From positions 6,273,001-6,337,000 of the forward strand of contig NZ_CP114905.1 in NCBI RefSeq assembly GCF_027497195.1: a stretch of DNA of 64,000 nt. The letters run 5' to 3'. A program made the translations under genes and the position numbers. Source of the stretch: Streptomyces sp. WMMC500 (GTDB lineage: Bacteria; Actinomycetota; Actinomycetes; Streptomycetales; Streptomycetaceae). The notes below the pieces were generated by a model that saw only the letters and a list, made by a program, of their open reading frames with translations, did no database searches and was not told where the DNA came from. Within the stretch, counting starts at the first letter, position 1. Each line of letters starts with the position of its first letter. Shown here in pieces: positions 1 to 8,527 of the stretch.

Positions 1-138
1 TTCGCGCTCGGGCGGCTGCCGGGCTGGGTCGCCCAGTGGCACGAGATGATCAAGGAACCGGGCTCCCGCATCGGCCGCCCCCGGCAGATCTACACCGGTG
101 AGGTGGTGCGGGACTTCGTCCCGGTCGAGGAGCGCTGA
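1..138 (+). CDS. citrate synthase, C-terminal end (partial)
   Basis: Only the last 45 codons lie in the window; the gene enters from the left edge. The translated tail contains 'QWHEMIKEP', '[11 protein letters not shown]' and ends 'FVPVEER'. This is the usual C-terminus of actinobacterial type II citrate synthases, which condense acetyl-CoA and oxaloacetate as the first step of the TCA cycle. The TGA stop is at 136-138 and a strong hairpin follows at 182-224. With so little present I cannot tell which citrate or methylcitrate synthase paralogue this is. Confidence 0.85.
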   Translation, partial: FALGRLPGWVAQWHEMIKEPGSRIGRPRQIYTGEVVRDFVPVEER

Positions 139-181
139 GCCGCCGGCCCGCACGCCGGAAACGAAGCGCAGGAACGCGAAG

Positions 182-224
182 GCGCCCCGTCTGCGATCCC
201 CCCACGGATCTGTCGACGGGGCGC
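182..224 (+). terminator. hairpin terminator after citrate synthase
   Basis: A 10-bp perfect stem (182-191 with 215-224) has a second GATCC/GGATC stem nested in its loop (195-199 with 206-210). It lies 44 bp after the citrate synthase stop. There is no T-tract, as is usual in Streptomyces. Confidence 0.7.
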
Positions 225-402
225 TTCGCTCTCCCGGCCCCGGTAGGGGCCGGGCGCCTTCGTACCGCCGGGACACCGCCGCGGGAGGGGCCGCTCAATG
301 CTCCTCGCACGTGCCGTCCCGGCCTCGTGCACGCCGACTCCGCCGGGTGTCGACGTCACTCGAATAGACACCCGACCGGCGCCGATGGTTACCCCCCGAT
401 CG

Positions 403-420
403 GTGTGATCTGAGTCACAC
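403..420. promoter_or_regulatory. Crp-like palindrome without an obvious target gene
   Basis: Perfect inverted repeat GTGTGA-N6-TCACAC. It satisfies both the enteric consensus TGTGA-N6-TCACA and the actinobacterial Crp consensus GTG-N6-G-N-CAC. It sits between the 3' ends of citrate synthase (+) and copZ (-), so no annotated start lies directly downstream on either strand. The rest of 225-448 shows no credible gene. Confidence 0.45.
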
Positions 421-448
421 GGCATGGGTCGCGCAACCACCGCGCGAC

Positions 449-485
449 GGCGCCGCCCCCGCGCGGTGTGTGCGGGGGCGGCGCC
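449..485 (-). terminator. hairpin terminator after copZ
   Basis: A 14-bp perfect stem (449-462 with 472-485) with a 9-nt loop begins 18 bp beyond the copZ stop on the minus strand. Confidence 0.75.
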
Positions 486-503
486 GGTCGTCCGTGGTAC
501 GGG

Positions 504-731
504 TCAGGCCCGGCCGACCAGTTCGTACCCGGCCTCGTCGACCGCGGCGCGCACCTTCTCCTCGTCGAGCGGGGCGACGGAGGTGACGGTCACCTCGCCG
601 GCGGCCGCCGAGGCCTTGGCCGAGGAGACCCCGTCGAGCCCGGAGACCTCGGCGCTCACGGCGCCCTCGCAGTGGCCGCAGGTCATGCCGGAGACCTTGT
701 AGACGGTGGTGACGGAGGTCTGAGCGCTCAT
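504..731 (-). CDS. copper chaperone CopZ-like heavy-metal-associated domain protein
   Basis: A 75-residue single HMA domain. The metal-binding loop is 'GMTCGHC' (MxCxxC), followed by the usual ferredoxin-like fold ending '...EAGYELVG'. Proteins of this family bind Cu(I) in the cytoplasm and hand it to a copper P-type ATPase or to the repressor CsoR. The start was chosen at 731 because AGGGAG lies about 7 bases upstream; the frame stays open to 812 but that part looks non-coding. The CsoR-like box and a -10 element lie just upstream (786-805), so copper induction is likely. No copA or csoR gene is seen in this window, so the chaperone is transcribed apart from its usual partners. Confidence 0.85.
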   Translation of the reverse strand: MSAQTSVTTVYKVSGMTCGHCEGAVSAEVSGLDGVSSAKASAAAGEVTVTSVAPLDEEKVRAAVDEAGYELVGRA

Positions 732-785
732 ACGTGTCTCCCTTGTCGACGGTGGGCGCAGCCGTGTCCTGCTCCCTGCGCTGAC

Positions 786-805
786 ACTATACCCCCTAGG
801 GGTAT
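786..805 (-). promoter_or_regulatory. CsoR-like copper operator overlapping the copZ promoter
   Basis: On the plus strand 789-805 reads ATACCCCCTAGGGGTAT, a near-perfect palindrome of the TACCC...GGGTA type bound by CsoR repressors. On the minus strand a -10 hexamer TATAGT (786-791) overlaps its edge, about 55 bp upstream of the copZ start. The position fits direct repression relieved by Cu(I). CsoR binding is inferred from the motif only. Confidence 0.65.
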
Positions 806-845
806 TTTGCATCCCCGCTGATCGCGCGGTCGGCCCGCCGGAGTG

Positions 846-1517
846 TCAGTCCCCGCGGGGTACGGCGGCGGTGCCGACGATGGGGGCGAGGTAGCCGAAC
901 AGGGCCCGCTTGATCTCCTTGCGGTACGCCTTCCGTTCGGCGGCGTCGGCGGTCATGTACAGCTCCAGGCCCCCCTTGAAGATGCCCAGCGACATGGTGG
1001 CGCTGAGGGAGACTTCGGCGGGTGAGAGCTCCGGGGCGCGGTGGGTGAGCATGTCCTCGACGGCTGCCACGGCCGCCGCGTGCACCGGCTCGCGCTCCTC
1101 CGCGACCAGGTCCGGGGCGTCCGTGCTCTGCAGCAGCACCGCGAAGCCGGGGTTGGCGGTGCAGAAGTCGATCACCGGGTCGACGGCGGCGTCGAGCATC
1201 GCGGCGAGCGGAAGCGCGACGTTGGCGGGGGTGAAGGCCGCGCTGTGCTTCTCCTGGAGCGCGCGGTTGTAGCGGCGGCCCAACTCGACGGCCAGCGCCG
1301 CCTTGTTCGGAAAGAACTGGTACAGCGTGCCGGGGGAGACGCCGGCCTCGCGGGCGATGGCGTTCGTGGACGTGGCGGCGTATCCGCTGCGTGCGAACAC
1401 GGCGTCCGCGGCGTCGAGCAACTGCTGCGCGCGCCGCTCGCCGCGTGCCTGCCTGCGACGGGGCGGCCGGTCGGCGGGATGCCCGCCGGCGGCCGGCGCT
1501 GGGTTCGCCACGGCCAT
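846..1517 (-). CDS. TetR/AcrR-family transcriptional repressor
   Basis: A 223-residue protein with an N-terminal TetR helix-turn-helix: 'QLLDAADAVFARSGYAATS' leads to 'AIAREAGVSPGTLYQFFPNK', the hallmark recognition helix. The C-terminal ligand-binding half ('DPVIDFCTANPGFAVLL...FKGGLELYM') resembles the TetR C33-type. The start at 1517 has GGAGG 6 bases upstream; the open frame to 1565 runs through the operator and is rejected. An inverted repeat at 1546-1565 overlapping its own -10 implies autorepression. No transporter or enzyme is transcribed divergently, unless the uncertain ORF 1644-2213 is real, so the regulated target is unknown. Confidence 0.85.
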   Translation of the reverse strand: MAVANPAPAAGGHPADRPPRRRQARGERRAQQLLDAADAVFARSGYAATSTNAIAREAGVSPGTLYQFFPNKAALAVELGRRYNRALQEKHSAAFTPANVALPLAAMLDAAVDPVIDFCTANPGFAVLLQSTDAPDLVAEEREPVHAAAVAAVEDMLTHRAPELSPAEVSLSATMSLGIFKGGLELYMTADAAERKAYRKEIKRALFGYLAPIVGTAAVPRGD

Positions 1518-1545
1518 CCACAGCCTCCGGGGTGGGAGGTGACAC

Positions 1546-1569
1546 ATGCGAGCGCTCACTCGCATTCTA
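1546..1569 (-). promoter_or_regulatory. probable TetR operator and promoter
   Basis: Inverted repeat ATGCGAG-N6-CTCGCAT at 1546-1565. It overlaps a minus-strand -10 hexamer TAGAAT at 1564-1569 and lies 29 bp upstream of the TetR-family start. An embedded GAGCGCTC palindrome is at 1550-1557. Confidence 0.6.
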
Positions 1570-1643
1570 GGAGAACGCGAGCGGGGACTCGTATTTTGGT
1601 TCGTGTCTCATTCTATTGCGTGCGCAGTGAGAGGGCGGGGTCG

Positions 1644-2213
1644 ATGTCGGGAGGCGCAAGGGGGGCAACCGCCGGGGCAGGCCGCTGGACGAGGCGGGTC
1701 GCGGCGCGTCCCGGGCCGGCCTTGCTGCCGGCGCCGGTCGACACCGAGCCGGCCGGGGTTGCCGCGAGCGGGGTGGCGGACGGCGTGCGCGGACGCGGGT
1801 GGCAGGACCTGGCCTCGGCGTATGCCGCGGAGGCGCTGGACGAGCAGTCCCCCGGCGCCCGGCCGAACCTGCTGCTGCTCGCGGGCGGCGGCTGCCGGCC
1901 GGACGGGGTGGCCGATGCCGATGCCGACGCCGAGGCGGAGCGGCCGGCCGTGCGGCTCGCGGCGGTGGACGCGGCCGGCACGGTGACGTCGTGCGGGGCG
2001 GCGGCCCAGGCCGCCCGGCAGACGGGCCCCGGTCCGGCCGAGGGCGCGGAAAGCGCCGGGCAGGCAACCGGGGAGACACGGGGCGCGGCATCCGCCGCCG
2101 GGCTGCGGCCCGAGGGCGGCGGCGAGGCGCTCACAGCCCCGCGGATACGGCGGCCGGCGGACAGGCCCGCCGGCCTCCCGCCTGTCGGGGGACCGGTGAT
2201 TCCGGCGGGGTAG
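1644..2213 (+). CDS. hypothetical Ala/Gly-rich protein (uncertain gene)
   Basis: A 189-codon frame starting at ATG 1644 with a weak purine-rich element (GGGCGGGG) upstream. Third positions are almost all G or C across the whole length, which in this genome favours a real gene. A strong bidirectional hairpin follows at 2257-2300. The product has no domain I recognise. It is Ala/Gly/Asp-rich, with 'GRGWQDLASAYAAEALDEQ' and a short Asp-Ala run ('DADADAEAE') in the middle. No signal peptide or membrane segment is evident. The other strand also has a long open frame here, so the gene could be an artefact of high GC. Confidence 0.4.
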   Translation: MSGGARGATAGAGRWTRRVAARPGPALLPAPVDTEPAGVAASGVADGVRGRGWQDLASAYAAEALDEQSPGARPNLLLLAGGGCRPDGVADADADAEAERPAVRLAAVDAAGTVTSCGAAAQAARQTGPGPAEGAESAGQATGETRGAASAAGLRPEGGGEALTAPRIRRPADRPAGLPPVGGPVIPAG

Positions 2214-2256
2214 GTGGCCTGGCGCGGGGGCGGTAGTGCGGGGTCCGCCCCCCAGG

Positions 2257-2300
2257 GCGTGCGGTTCCTCCCGGCCCGGTGGTCGGGAGGAACCGCACGC
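2257..2300. terminator. bidirectional hairpin terminator
   Basis: A 17-bp perfect stem (2257-2273 with 2284-2300) with a 10-nt loop, placed between the convergent ends of 1644-2213 (+) and 2349-2540 (-). Confidence 0.75.
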
Positions 2301-2348
2301 GGACCGGCCAAGGGTGTCCGCTGGGCCGCGGGGGGCGCGGTCCAGCGG

Positions 2349-2540
2349 TCAACGGCGGCCGCGGCTGCTAGGCCTCTGGGCGACCCATGCGCGCACCGTG
2401 TCGGGGTACCAGTAGGGCTTGCCGTGCTCGACGAGGTCGGGCGCAGGCAGCATCCCGTGCTTCCGGTACGACCGCACGGTCTCGGTCTGAACGCCGATGT
2501 GCGCGGCGATCTCCTTGTACGACCACAGGCTGTCCGTCAT
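2349..2540 (-). CDS. small MerR/AlpA-type helix-turn-helix protein
   Basis: A 63-residue protein made of a single winged HTH: 'SLWSYKEIAAHIGVQTETVRSYRKHGMLPAPD' gives the recognition helix and 'YWYPDTVRAWVAQRP' the wing. This resembles excisionase/MerR-like DNA-binding domains that are common as small Streptomyces regulators. GGAGG lies 7 bases before ATG 2540. It is divergent from mmsA across a 231-bp gap, so it might regulate mmsA or itself. No phage genes are nearby, so an excisionase role is unsupported. Confidence 0.75.
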   Translation of the reverse strand: MTDSLWSYKEIAAHIGVQTETVRSYRKHGMLPAPDLVEHGKPYWYPDTVRAWVAQRPSSRGRR

Positions 2541-2712
2541 CTCTGTACCTCCCGCCGGGGCGCCGGGGCGGCGCCCCTGGTGATCAGTGACCCTGTGCCC
2601 GGGAGTCGCCCCGGCCGACCGTCGCCGCGGGGTTGTCGAGCAGATGGGGTGAAGAACCGACGTATTCGTGACATTGGTGACGGGACACGCATGCAGCGTG
2701 ATCGACGCATGA

Positions 2713-2742
2713 TTGACACGGCTCCGCGGTGGCGGTTAGACC
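2713..2742 (+). promoter_or_regulatory. probable housekeeping sigma promoter for mmsA
   Basis: TTGACA at 2713-2718 and TAGACC at 2737-2742 are separated by 18 bp and end about 30 bp before the mmsA start. Just upstream, ACGCATG occurs twice (2687-2693 and 2705-2711), 18 bp apart, and may be an activator or repressor site. Confidence 0.5.
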
Positions 2743-2771
2743 GAGACGGTTGCTGGACGAAGGGATTGCCC

Positions 2772-4265
<1,494 letters not shown>

Positions 4266-4525
4266 GACCGGTGCCGGCATTGGGGAGGCAGATCGTGCGA
4301 CCGGGGGGTACTTTGCGGGTAACGGTGCGACATGTCTGCGGCATCGGGATCCGGACGGTTCCGGTGTTCCGCACCGCCTCCACCATCAACCGTCGTGTGT
4401 GCGAGGAGCTGATGCCGTGTCATTGATGGCCCGGGCCGGGATCCGCGAGTCGACGGAGTAACGGCACCGAATCGCCCCCTCCTTCGTCACAGTCCCGACG
4501 AAGGACGGCACGAGGGAGGGGCGCG

Positions 4526-6181
4526 ATGAGACGCGCGGTGCTCACGGGACTGGCAGGACTGGTGACGGTGCCGCTGCTGCTGACGGGCTGCAGCGGCGGG
4601 GGAGACGAATCGAGTACGGAACAGGCGTCCCTGGACGCAGGGGGCGGGGGAGGTGCGCCCCCGCCGGCCCCGGCGGCGCCCGCCCCGGCGGCCCCGGAGG
4701 GCGGGTACGACGCCGCCCCGGAGGCCGCGGGCAAGGAGCTGGCGGACTCCTTCGCACCCGCGCCCGACATGGTCTCCACCTTCGCGCTCGACGTGGACAC
4801 CGCCTCGTACAGCTACGCCCGGCGGACCATCGACTCCGGCTCGCTGCCGCAGCCGGACACCGTGCGCCACGAGGAGTTCATCAACAGCTTCCGCCAGGAC
4901 TACCCCGCGCCCGAGGACGACGGCTTCTCCGTCACCACCGACGGCGCCCGTGCGGCGGACGGCGGCTGGTCGCTGATGCGCGTGGGCCTGGCGACCCGCC
5001 CGGAGAGCAACGAGTACGGCACGCAGGCGCGCCGGCCGGCCGCGCTCACCTTCGTGGTGGACGTCTCCGGCTCGATGGCGGAGCCCGGCCGGCTCAGCCT
5101 CGTGCGGGAGGCCCTGCACACGGCGGTCGACGAGCTGCGCGACGACGACGCGCTGGCGCTCGTCGCGTTCAGCGGCGAGGCCCGTACCGTGCTGCCGATG
5201 ACGGCGGTCGGCGGGGCGGAGGACCGCATCCACGACGCGGTCGAGGAACTGCAGCCCACCGACAGCACGAACGTCGAGGCCGGCATGACCCGCGGCTACG
5301 ACGAGGCGGTCGCCGGCCACCGCGAGGGCGCCACGAACCGCGTCGTCCTCCTCTCCGACGCCCTCGCCAACACCGGCGCCACCGACGCCGACACGATCCT
5401 CGACCGCATCACCGCGGCCCGGGAGGACTACGGCATCACGCTGTTCGGCGTCGGCGTCGGCAGCGAGTACGGCGACGCGCTGATGGAGCGGCTGACCAAC
5501 CAGGGCGACGGACACACCACCTACGTGTCCGAGACCGACGAGGCCCGCAAGGTCTTCGTCGAGGACCTGCCGCGCAACGTCGACCTGCGCGCCCGCGACG
5601 CCAAGGCGCAGGTCGTCTTCGACGCGGACGCCGTCGCCGACTACCGGCTGATCGGGTACGACAACCGCCAGGTCGCCGACGAGGACTTCCGCAACGACGC
5701 CGTCGACGGCGGCGAGGTCGGCCCCGGCCACACCGTCACCGCGCTGTACGCCGTCCGGCTCGCCGAAGGCGCCTCGGGCAGCGTCGCGACGGCCACCGTG
5801 CGCTGGCTCGACCCCGACACCCGCGCCCCGCACGAGGAGTCCAGCTCGGTCGACGCGGGCGCCCTGACCGGCGACCTGTGGGGGGCCGCCTCGCCCCGGC
5901 TGCAGCTCACCGCGCTGACCGCCTACTTCGCCGACGCCCTGCGCGGCGGCTCCGACGCCGGCACCACCCCCGAGCCGCGCATCGACGGCAGCGCTGACGG
6001 CAGCGCCGGCCGCGAGGAGGGCGGCGGTACCACCGGCGGCGCCGGGTACATGCCGCTGCCGGGGGCGCCGACGGTCGACGAACTCGCCGGTCACGCCGAG
6101 GACCTGGCCGCCGAGACCGAGGACCCGGCGGTGGGCGACCTGGCCGAGACCGTCCGGCAGGCGGTCGAGCTGACGGCCTGA
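4526..6181 (+). CDS. von Willebrand factor A domain lipoprotein (YfbK-like)
   Basis: A 551-residue secreted lipoprotein. The N-terminus is a lipoprotein signal ending in the lipobox 'LLLTGC', then a Pro/Ala/Gly-rich linker (about 35-75). Next come the von Willebrand N-terminal domain ('FALDVDTASYSYARRTI'), a VWA domain with the MIDAS motif DVSGSM near residue 178, and a DUF3520-type C-terminal region. This order is that of the 'Ca-activated chloride channel homolog' YfbK group. Its function is unknown; metal-dependent protein-protein contacts at the membrane surface are presumed. It is monocistronic; 4266-4525 upstream holds nothing recognisable. Confidence 0.85.
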   Translation: MRRAVLTGLAGLVTVPLLLTGCSGGGDESSTEQASLDAGGGGGAPPPAPAAPAPAAPEGGYDAAPEAAGKELADSFAPAPDMVSTFALDVDTASYSYARRTIDSGSLPQPDTVRHEEFINSFRQDYPAPEDDGFSVTTDGARAADGGWSLMRVGLATRPESNEYGTQARRPAALTFVVDVSGSMAEPGRLSLVREALHTAVDELRDDDALALVAFSGEARTVLPMTAVGGAEDRIHDAVEELQPTDSTNVEAGMTRGYDEAVAGHREGATNRVVLLSDALANTGATDADTILDRITAAREDYGITLFGVGVGSEYGDALMERLTNQGDGHTTYVSETDEARKVFVEDLPRNVDLRARDAKAQVVFDADAVADYRLIGYDNRQVADEDFRNDAVDGGEVGPGHTVTALYAVRLAEGASGSVATATVRWLDPDTRAPHEESSSVDAGALTGDLWGAASPRLQLTALTAYFADALRGGSDAGTTPEPRIDGSADGSAGREEGGGTTGGAGYMPLPGAPTVDELAGHAEDLAAETEDPAVGDLAETVRQAVELTA

Positions 6182-6436
6182 TCCCGGGGGCCCGTGCGCG
6201 TCGAAGGAGGCGCCGGGCGACCGGCGGCACCGACGGGACTGATGGGCCGCGGGACCGATGGGACCGACGGGCGGGGGCGGTGGGACGGCGCGGGGAGACG
6301 CCGCTCCCGCCGCCCCCGCCCGTACGGGCCGCGCTTTCCCGCCCGAACGGCCGTGCCGTACCCTTGGCGCCACATTTCCGGGACCCGGCAGCCAGGGCGG
6401 TGTCCCGTCTCCAGGATCCGGCAACCGGGAGCGGTG

Positions 6437-7552
6437 GTGGCGCGAACGCGCACAGCGGGGGCACTCCCCGACGTCCTCGACGGCTATGCGGAGCTGCTGG
6501 CCGACGTGTCCGCCACCGGCAGGCTGCTGCGCCGCCCCGAATTGGACGCGCTGCGCGAGCTGGGCGAGCAGGCCGCCGAGGCCGGCCGCAGCCTGCGTGA
6601 GCTGGTCGCGGGCCACCTCGCCGAGACCCGCCGCACCTGGGCCACCCTGCCCGGCGTGGCCAGGGCCGCGAGCGCCGCCGAGCGGGCCCGCAGCGGTGAC
6701 GCCGTGCTGGCCGCGGTCGAGGCGGCCGTCTCCGCGCTCGGCGAGGGCCACGAGCGCGCCCAGCGGCTCGCGGTGCGGCAGGAGGAGGCCGAGCGCCGCG
6801 AATTCGTCGATGACCTGCTCTACGGCCGCAGCGACCTCGGCCGGCTCGCCGAGCGCGCGGAGCGCTTCGGCCTGCGCCTGGCCCGCGCGCACGCCGTCGC
6901 GGTCGCGGCCGGCGAGGAGCCCTTCGCCGACGTCCACCCGCTGGTGCGGCGCATCGAGCGGGAGCTGCTGGGCCGCTTCGGCGAGCGCGACGTGCTGCTG
7001 ACCACCAAGGAGGGCCAGCTCGTCTGCGTCGCCGGCAGCAGCGAGCGGGCGCTGCTCGACGCCTTCGCCACGGTGGCCCTGGAGCCGGGCAGCGGATACG
7101 GCAGCGCCACCCGCGTCGCCATGGGCCGCGAGCACGCGGGCCCCGGCGGGGTCGTACGCAGCTACGAGGAGGCGCTCGGGGCGCTCGGCATGGCCGCCGC
7201 GCTCGGCCTCGGGCAGCCCGTGCTGCACGCCGCGGAGCTGCTGGTCTTCCCGGTGCTGCTGCGCGACAGGGCGGCGATGGCCGATCTGGTACGCACCGTC
7301 CTCGGCCCGCTGACGCAGGCCCGCGGCGGCGCCGAGCCGCTGCTCGCCACGCTGCAGACCTGCGCCGCCGCCGGCTACGTCAACGCCGAGGCGGCCCGGC
7401 GGCTGGGCGTGAGCGTGCGGACGCTGTCGTACCGGCTGGACCGGATACGTACCCTCACCGGCTACGACGTCGCGGACTCCCTGCACCGCTACACCCTGGA
7501 GACCGCCGCCATGGGAGCCCGTCTGCTGGGCTGGCCGGAGCAGCAGGTCTAG
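6437..7552 (+). CDS. PucR-family transcriptional regulator
   Basis: A regulator of about 371 residues. The C-terminus 'TLQTCAAAGYVNAEAARRLGVSVRTLSYRLDRI' followed by 'LTGYDVADSLHRYTLE' is the PucR C-terminal helix-turn-helix. The middle is a GGDEF-like/CdaR-type region. Members of this family control purine, polyol or amino-acid catabolism in response to unknown ligands. The GTG at 6437 was chosen because GGGAG lies 5 bases before it; GTG 6434 is also possible. The frame is open back to 6194 but that part is low-complexity and Gly-rich. No obvious target operon is adjacent. Confidence 0.8.
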   Translation: MARTRTAGALPDVLDGYAELLADVSATGRLLRRPELDALRELGEQAAEAGRSLRELVAGHLAETRRTWATLPGVARAASAAERARSGDAVLAAVEAAVSALGEGHERAQRLAVRQEEAERREFVDDLLYGRSDLGRLAERAERFGLRLARAHAVAVAAGEEPFADVHPLVRRIERELLGRFGERDVLLTTKEGQLVCVAGSSERALLDAFATVALEPGSGYGSATRVAMGREHAGPGGVVRSYEEALGALGMAAALGLGQPVLHAAELLVFPVLLRDRAAMADLVRTVLGPLTQARGGAEPLLATLQTCAAAGYVNAEAARRLGVSVRTLSYRLDRIRTLTGYDVADSLHRYTLETAAMGARLLGWPEQQV

Positions 7553-7699
7553 TCACGCGCCACCCCCGGCACCCCCGCCGCGGCACCGCCGCCCGCTCGC
7601 GGGGGCGTCCGGAACCGCACACACCCGGCTTGCGTTTCCCCGGTAGGTGGCCCACTCTTCTCCCTGCCGCCCGTCCCGGATGTCTGGAGTCCCGAACCC

Positions 7700-8443
7700 A
7701 TGAACACGCTCGCGCTCGGACCGGGATGGCTGGATCCCGACTTCCTGATCGACAAGTTCGGCGTGGTCGGCGTGCTCGTGATCGTCTTCGCCGAGTCCGG
7801 GCTCCTCATCGGGTTCTTCCTGCCGGGCGACTCGCTGCTGTTCACCACCGGTCTGCTGATCACCTCGGACGTGCTCGACTTCCCGCTGTGGCTGATGTGC
7901 GTGCTCATCGCCCTCGCGGCCATCGTCGGCGACCAGGTCGGCTATCTCTTCGGCCGCAAGGTCGGCCCCGCCCTCTTCAAACGCCCCGACTCCAGGCTGT
8001 TCAAACAGGAGAACGTGCAGAAGGCGCACGAGTTCTTCGAGAAGCACGGCCCGAAGTCGCTGGTGCTGGCCCGTTTCGTGCCCATCGTGCGCACCTTCAC
8101 CCCGATCATCGCCGGGGTCAGCCGGATGAACTACCGGCAGTTCGTCATCTTCAACGTCATCGGCGGCATCCTGTGGGGCGTCGGGGTCACTCTCCTGGGT
8201 GCCGCCCTGGGCCAGATCGACTTCGTGCACAAGAACATCGAGGCGATCCTCATCGGCATCGTGCTGCTGTCGGTGCTGCCGATCGTCATCGAGTACCTGC
8301 GCGCCCGCAGCCGCGCCAAGAACGGGCCCCCGGCGCCTCCTCCCGCGGGGGACGAACCGGCCGGCCACCCGGCCGATCCGGCGGCCCCCACCGCCGACGG
8401 CGGCGACGGCGACCCGCGGCGCGGCCGGCACGCCCGGCGTTAG
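7700..8443 (+). CDS. DedA-family membrane protein
   Basis: A 247-residue integral membrane protein of the DedA/SNARE-associated superfamily. Features are 'FAESGLLIGFFLPGDSLLFTTG', 'GDQVGYLFGRKVG', and the conserved 'LVLARFVPIVRTFTPIIAGVSRMNYRQFVIFNVIGG'. Recent work links DedA proteins to flipping undecaprenyl phosphate or phospholipids across the membrane; which lipid this one moves is not shown. The C-terminal 30 residues are a Pro/Ala/Asp-rich cytoplasmic tail. The gene lies 84 bp upstream of the potassium importer and may share its transcript. Confidence 0.9.
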   Translation: MNTLALGPGWLDPDFLIDKFGVVGVLVIVFAESGLLIGFFLPGDSLLFTTGLLITSDVLDFPLWLMCVLIALAAIVGDQVGYLFGRKVGPALFKRPDSRLFKQENVQKAHEFFEKHGPKSLVLARFVPIVRTFTPIIAGVSRMNYRQFVIFNVIGGILWGVGVTLLGAALGQIDFVHKNIEAILIGIVLLSVLPIVIEYLRARSRAKNGPPAPPPAGDEPAGHPADPAAPTADGGDGDPRRGRHARR

Positions 8444-8527
8444 GGTCGCGTCAAAACCTCGGCGTAGTCCTGGACAAAGCGCACTTCGCTGCGCAGAGCG
8501 GTATTTCGGATCACTTACGATCGCCCC

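Noticed and set aside
2349..2540. Phage excisionase
   Set aside because: The fold fits, but no integrase, phage gene or attachment site is nearby; a generic small HTH regulator is safer.
4487..7486. A 999-codon minus-strand frame opposite the VWA and PucR genes
   Set aside because: It is Gly/Ala/Arg/Val-rich with no domain and is antisense to two genes with clear motifs; a high-GC artefact.
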